From: an uncultured Eubacteriales bacterium
GTDB taxonomy: Bacteria; Bacillota; Clostridia; Peptostreptococcales; Anaerovoracaceae
DNA: 16,231 bases
Direction: 5' to 3'
Assembly: GCA_902797345.1 (NCBI GenBank)
Contig: CADBSL010000040.1
Span: 1-16,231 of the forward strand
Positions 13,123-16,231 of this stretch are shown one piece after another. Every line of letters begins with the position of its first letter. Position 1 is the stretch's first letter. The notes below the pieces were generated by a model. That model was not told the origin of the DNA. It did not search any database and was given only the letters and a program-made list of their open reading frames with translations. The translations under genes were made by a program, and so were the position numbers.

Positions 13123-15222
13123 TTATGCCCGTTCTTCCGGATTTAGACGAGTCCCTCTGGGCGTCCGCCAATTCAGGCTGGTCTTTTGGAATAAGGGTTC
13201 GAAGACGCAGAGTACCGCAGGCATGATGAAGAGACAGACACAACCGGAGATGATGGCTCCCCTTGCCAGCATCAGACAGATAGAACGGATCATGTCGATG
13301 TCCGCAACGATGGTGACTCCGCTGCAGGCACAGAAGAACACCAACGCGCTGGTGATGATGGAAGGCGCCGATGTGGTGGCAGCCACTTTGATGGCCTCGA
13401 ATCGGTCCAGACCCTTCTGCAGTTCCTCCCGGAACCGGGTCGTCATCAGGATCGCATAATCGATGGTGGCGCCCATCTGGATGCATCCGATGATGGTCGG
13501 TGTGACGAAAGCGATCTCGCTTCCCGTAAAATACGGGATCCCCTGGTTGATGAAGATCGCCAGCTCAATGGTTGCTACGAGTACCGCCGGCACGGTGACG
13601 GACCGGAAGGAGATCATGATGATGACGAAAACCGCCAGCAAAGAGATCAGATTCGTGACGCGAAAATCCACTGCCGCGATATCGATCAGATCGTCTGTCA
13701 AAGCGGGTTCCCCGGTGATCATAACATCCGGGTCATAGGGTTTGATGATGTTTTCGATCTGGTTCAATTGGTCGCTGACCTCCGGGCTGGCCGTCTCAAA
13801 GTCAGAATTCACCATCAACATTTGATAGCCATCCTGCTTCAGCATCGACCGGACCTCCTCCGGGATAAAGAATTCCGGAAGTCCCTCGCCTAAAAGGGCG
13901 TGATAGGAGATCAGAGAAGTGACACCGTCCAGTTTTCGGATCCGGTCTTCGATCACGTTCATATCCGTTGCCTTCACATCATCGCTCATGAGGATGAAAT
14001 GAGACCCGGTCATATCAAATGTCTCCTTCATATATTCGTTCGCCTGGATGGAAGGCAGGTATCCCGGCAGTGATTTATCCAGTTTATAGTACATATCCGT
14101 GTGACTCTGGCCATAGTAGGCCGGGATCAGGATCACCAGGAATAATACCAGAAACGCCTTCCGGTGACGGACTACAAAATCGCTGAGACGGCTCATGTTT
14201 GGCAGGATCGTTCTGTGATTGAACTTTTGGATCCATCGGTCAAAGATCAGCAGGAAGGATGGCAGGACGAAAATAACGGTCAGCACTCCCAGCGCAACGC
14301 CCTTGGCCATGACCAGTCCGATGTCTCTTCCCAAAGAAAGCTGCATAAAGCACAGAGCCAGAAAACCCGCTATCGTCGTCAGAGAACTGCCGGAAAGAGC
14401 GCCGAATGCCGCTTCGACCGCGACCGCCATGGCATCCCTTCGATCTTCATAGTTTTCCCGCTCTTCCGCATACCGCCGGTACAGGAAGATGGAATAGTCC
14501 ATGGTCACACCAAGCTGCAGGATCGCTGCGATGGCCTTGGTGATATAGGAGATCTCTCCCAGAAGGATGTTGGTCCCCATATTATACAGGATCGCCAGAC
14601 CGATGCAGCTCAGAAAAGCGATGGGAAGGAGCGTGGACTCCAACGTCAACATCATCGCCGCCATACAAAAGAGGACAGCAAACAGGATGAAGAGCGGCAG
14701 TTCCCGGTCCACCAGGTCTCTGGTATCTTTGATGACGACCGAAAACCCTGCCAGGAAGCACTTTTTATTGCAGAGTTTCCGGACCTGATCGATGGCGGCC
14801 ATCGTCTCTTCCGAAGCCGCCGGGTGGGAATATTGAACGATCATCATCACACTGTCGTCCCGATAAAGCTGCTGGGTGATCTCCGCCGGAAGCAGATCCA
14901 CCGGGATCTGGACTCCCACAACATCCGACAGGGAAACCGCCTGGCTGACTCCAGGCACCTGACGGATATCCCGAATCAGATCCTCGGAATAACCGGCCGG
15001 CATCCCCTCCACGATCAGCATCGTGGTGGCGGCCATACCGAAGGGGTCCTCCAATAACTGTTCCCCCTGGGTCGAGGGAAGATCATCCGGCAGGTAAGTA
15101 AGGATATCGTAGTTGATCGGTGTGGCAAGGTAGCCGAACAAAGATACCACTGCCAGTATCAAAGCGGTGACCAAGATCAGTTTCGGTTTTCTGGTCAGTA
15201 AATTAGATAGTCTTTTGATCAA
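13123..15222 (-). CDS. MMPL/RND-family (HAE3-like) membrane exporter
   Basis: This protein of about 700 aa has two homologous halves, each with one helix, a large extracytoplasmic loop and a five-helix cluster, about 12 helices in total. The proton-relay Asp-Tyr pairs of MMPL proteins are present twice: GVTMDYSIFLYRRYAEE (D near 242-245) and GATIDYAILMTTRFREE (D near 588-591). MMPL proteins use proton flux to export lipids, glycolipids, peptides or drugs; the substrate is not predictable here. Start choice: a GTG at 15229-15231 is possible, but GAGAGGTGAG, which includes that GTG, is a good SD for the TTG at 15220-15222, so I use the TTG; the difference is three residues. It begins about 20 bp after the upstream coiled-coil gene and is probably co-transcribed with it. 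Confidence 0.9.
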   Translation of the reverse strand: MIKRLSNLLTRKPKLILVTALILAVVSLFGYLATPINYDILTYLPDDLPSTQGEQLLEDPFGMAATTMLIVEGMPAGYSEDLIRDIRQVPGVSQAVSLSDVVGVQIPVDLLPAEITQQLYRDDSVMMIVQYSHPAASEETMAAIDQVRKLCNKKCFLAGFSVVIKDTRDLVDRELPLFILFAVLFCMAAMMLTLESTLLPIAFLSCIGLAILYNMGTNILLGEISYITKAIAAILQLGVTMDYSIFLYRRYAEERENYEDRRDAMAVAVEAAFGALSGSSLTTIAGFLALCFMQLSLGRDIGLVMAKGVALGVLTVIFVLPSFLLIFDRWIQKFNHRTILPNMSRLSDFVVRHRKAFLVLFLVILIPAYYGQSHTDMYYKLDKSLPGYLPSIQANEYMKETFDMTGSHFILMSDDVKATDMNVIEDRIRKLDGVTSLISYHALLGEGLPEFFIPEEVRSMLKQDGYQMLMVNSDFETASPEVSDQLNQIENIIKPYDPDVMITGEPALTDDLIDIAAVDFRVTNLISLLAVFVIIMISFRSVTVPAVLVATIELAIFINQGIPYFTGSEIAFVTPTIIGCIQMGATIDYAILMTTRFREELQKGLDRFEAIKVAATTSAPSIITSALVFFCACSGVTIVADIDMIRSICLMLARGAIISGCVCLFIMPAVLCVFEPLFQKTSLNWRTPRGTRLNPEERA

Positions 15223-15240
15223 TAGGCTCACCTCTCGCTT

Positions 15241-16231
15241 CTACTTGAATGCATTGGTAAATGCGGCCCCGATATCGTGGAACATAGTGCCGACCCTTCC
15301 AAAGAAGGTCTTGGATTTCAATGATTCTTCTTCCGCTTCTTTTTGTGCGGAATCATCGACCTTGATTTCCTGGGAACGGATCATGTACTGGATGCTGGTA
15401 GGAGTCCCGTTCTGGGAAGAAGTCAGGGACTGAGGCGCCGCCTTATTGTCCATATTCAGCAGATTGTCCAGCTGTCCCGTGTGGTCTTTCCACACATCTT
15501 CAATGATGCCCGTCAGAGTATCCTTTGCAGAACGGATATTTCGCACAGAATCCATCACATCCGCTGTATCCATCAAGGTCTCGGACAGTCCTCCCAGCGT
15601 CTTCCGGGTCCCTGAATCCAGTGCTCCGCCTGCTTTCTTCGCCAGAGCTTCCGTATCGGAGATGAGCTGTGAGAGATCCCGGATGGAGGCCGAGGTATGC
15701 AGGGAAATCTTTTGCAGATCTTTCAGTGCGTTTTGAAGTTCCGGCTCATGATCGTTCAGGGTTTTATAAGCCGCAGACAATTCATCGATCAATGTGTCCC
15801 CTTTTGACAAAGACTGATCCAGCTGATCCACGCTGGCGTCCAGGTGCTCCAGCACCTGGTCCATATCCTTAGCGGTGTCAACTGCATCGTCCCCCATCTC
15901 GTCCAGATCCTTCATCAATCCGTTCATTTTATCCAGATCCGACAGCACGGTTTCGATCTCTTTCATCATGGAAACCGCCGGATCCCGGAAACCTGCGATC
16001 TCGGCGTTGATCTGGCCGATGCCTCCGTTGATCTCATCTTCGGCTTCTCCCATTTTCTCCAGGATCCGGTTCAGATCCGCATTTCCACCGCTTTTGTTGT
16101 AATAGTAGATCAGTTCCAGCACGGAAGCATTTCGCTCCGCCGTGTCCTGATCACTGCCCCGGGATAATAAGATACCCTTGGCAAAATCCTTAAAACTGAG
16201 GTTTTCCAACCCCTCCGCGCCTCCAAAGGCC
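15241..16231 (-). CDS. Coiled-coil-rich protein, C-terminal part (5' end outside window)
   Basis: The reading frame is open to the right edge: codons before the first possible start (a TTG at 16207-16209) are sense codons reading AFGGAEG, so the gene is very likely truncated by the window. The visible 330 or so residues are hydrophilic, with long amphipathic helices rich in Asp, Leu and Lys at heptad-like spacing (for example VLEHLDASVDQLDQSLSKGD and LSDLDKMNGLMKDLDEMGDD), then a Ser/Asn/Gln linker, NGTPTSIQYMIRSQEI, and a short amphipathic C-terminus. No membrane helix is visible in this part. It resembles the coiled-coil regions of YhgE/Pip-type or MMPL-associated surface proteins, but the family is not certain. 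Its position directly before the MMPL gene suggests a partner or adaptor in the same export system. Confidence 0.75.
   Translation of the reverse strand, partial: AFGGAEGLENLSFKDFAKGILLSRGSDQDTAERNASVLELIYYYNKSGGNADLNRILEKMGEAEDEINGGIGQINAEIAGFRDPAVSMMKEIETVLSDLDKMNGLMKDLDEMGDDAVDTAKDMDQVLEHLDASVDQLDQSLSKGDTLIDELSAAYKTLNDHEPELQNALKDLQKISLHTSASIRDLSQLISDTEALAKKAGGALDSGTRKTLGGLSETLMDTADVMDSVRNIRSAKDTLTGIIEDVWKDHTGQLDNLLNMDNKAAPQSLTSSQNGTPTSIQYMIRSQEIKVDDSAQKEAEEESLKSKTFFGRVGTMFHDIGAAFTNAFK

Noticed and set aside
14164..15057. A 297-codon open frame on the + strand inside the MMPL gene
   Set aside because: Strongly polar, His/Gln/Arg-rich shadow of the MMPL transmembrane coding sequence with no RBS or motif.
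16207..16209. TTG as the true start of the coiled-coil gene at the right edge
   Set aside because: The frame stays open upstream to the window edge. A GGAGGCGCGGAGGGG tract precedes it, which looks SD-like, but the length and context favour a longer protein cut by the window.

Overview
The window looks like chromosomal DNA from an anaerobic, Gram-positive (monoderm) member of the Clostridia. GC content is moderate (roughly 50-55% by eye). Shine-Dalgarno sequences are strong, GTG and TTG starts occur, and promoters are sigma-A-like with TATAAT boxes. Protein content agrees: an AmmeMemoRadiSam cassette, a DUF1015 protein, a DUF3298 lipoprotein, a DUF2812 protein, and an FHA-SEDS fusion paired with a class B PBP. 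No rRNA, tRNA, transposase, integrase, phage gene or CRISPR array is visible. I cannot name the species.

Layout. Bases 1-320 have no convincing gene but hold a large imperfect inverted-repeat element (120-288) just before a DUF1015 gene (+). A palindromic repeat of about 150 bp fills the gap between that gene and a leftward gene train (1719-5905, - strand). In transcription order the train is an AlkD-type DNA glycosylase, an EamA/DMT permease, an 87-aa acidic orphan, a fused MEMO-AMMECR1 protein and a radical SAM enzyme. The last two are the complete AmmeMemoRadiSam set. A CPA2 cation:proton antiporter (6004-7209, -) lies upstream with its own promoter and terminator.

An AT-rich divergent control region (7210-7497) separates the antiporter from a rightward two-gene cell-wall module. 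Its first gene is a membrane-anchored FHA domain fused to a FtsW/RodA-type SEDS glycosyltransferase. A class B penicillin-binding protein overlaps it by 4 bp. Together they should form a polymerase/transpeptidase pair that can respond to a phosphothreonine signal. A bidirectional terminator follows. Leftward, a DUF3298-type lipoprotein and a small DUF2812 membrane protein share a TTGTTT-17-TATAAT promoter. The right end carries an MMPL-family exporter preceded by a coiled-coil-rich protein cut by the window edge; these two are probably one export operon.

The best candidates for unexplored biology are the FHA-SEDS/PBP pair, the AmmeMemoRadiSam cassette co-transcribed with a DNA-repair glycosylase and an orphan acidic protein, the MMPL/coiled-coil pair, and the folded element in front of DUF1015. 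Functions are assigned from motifs and family knowledge only; no database search was possible.
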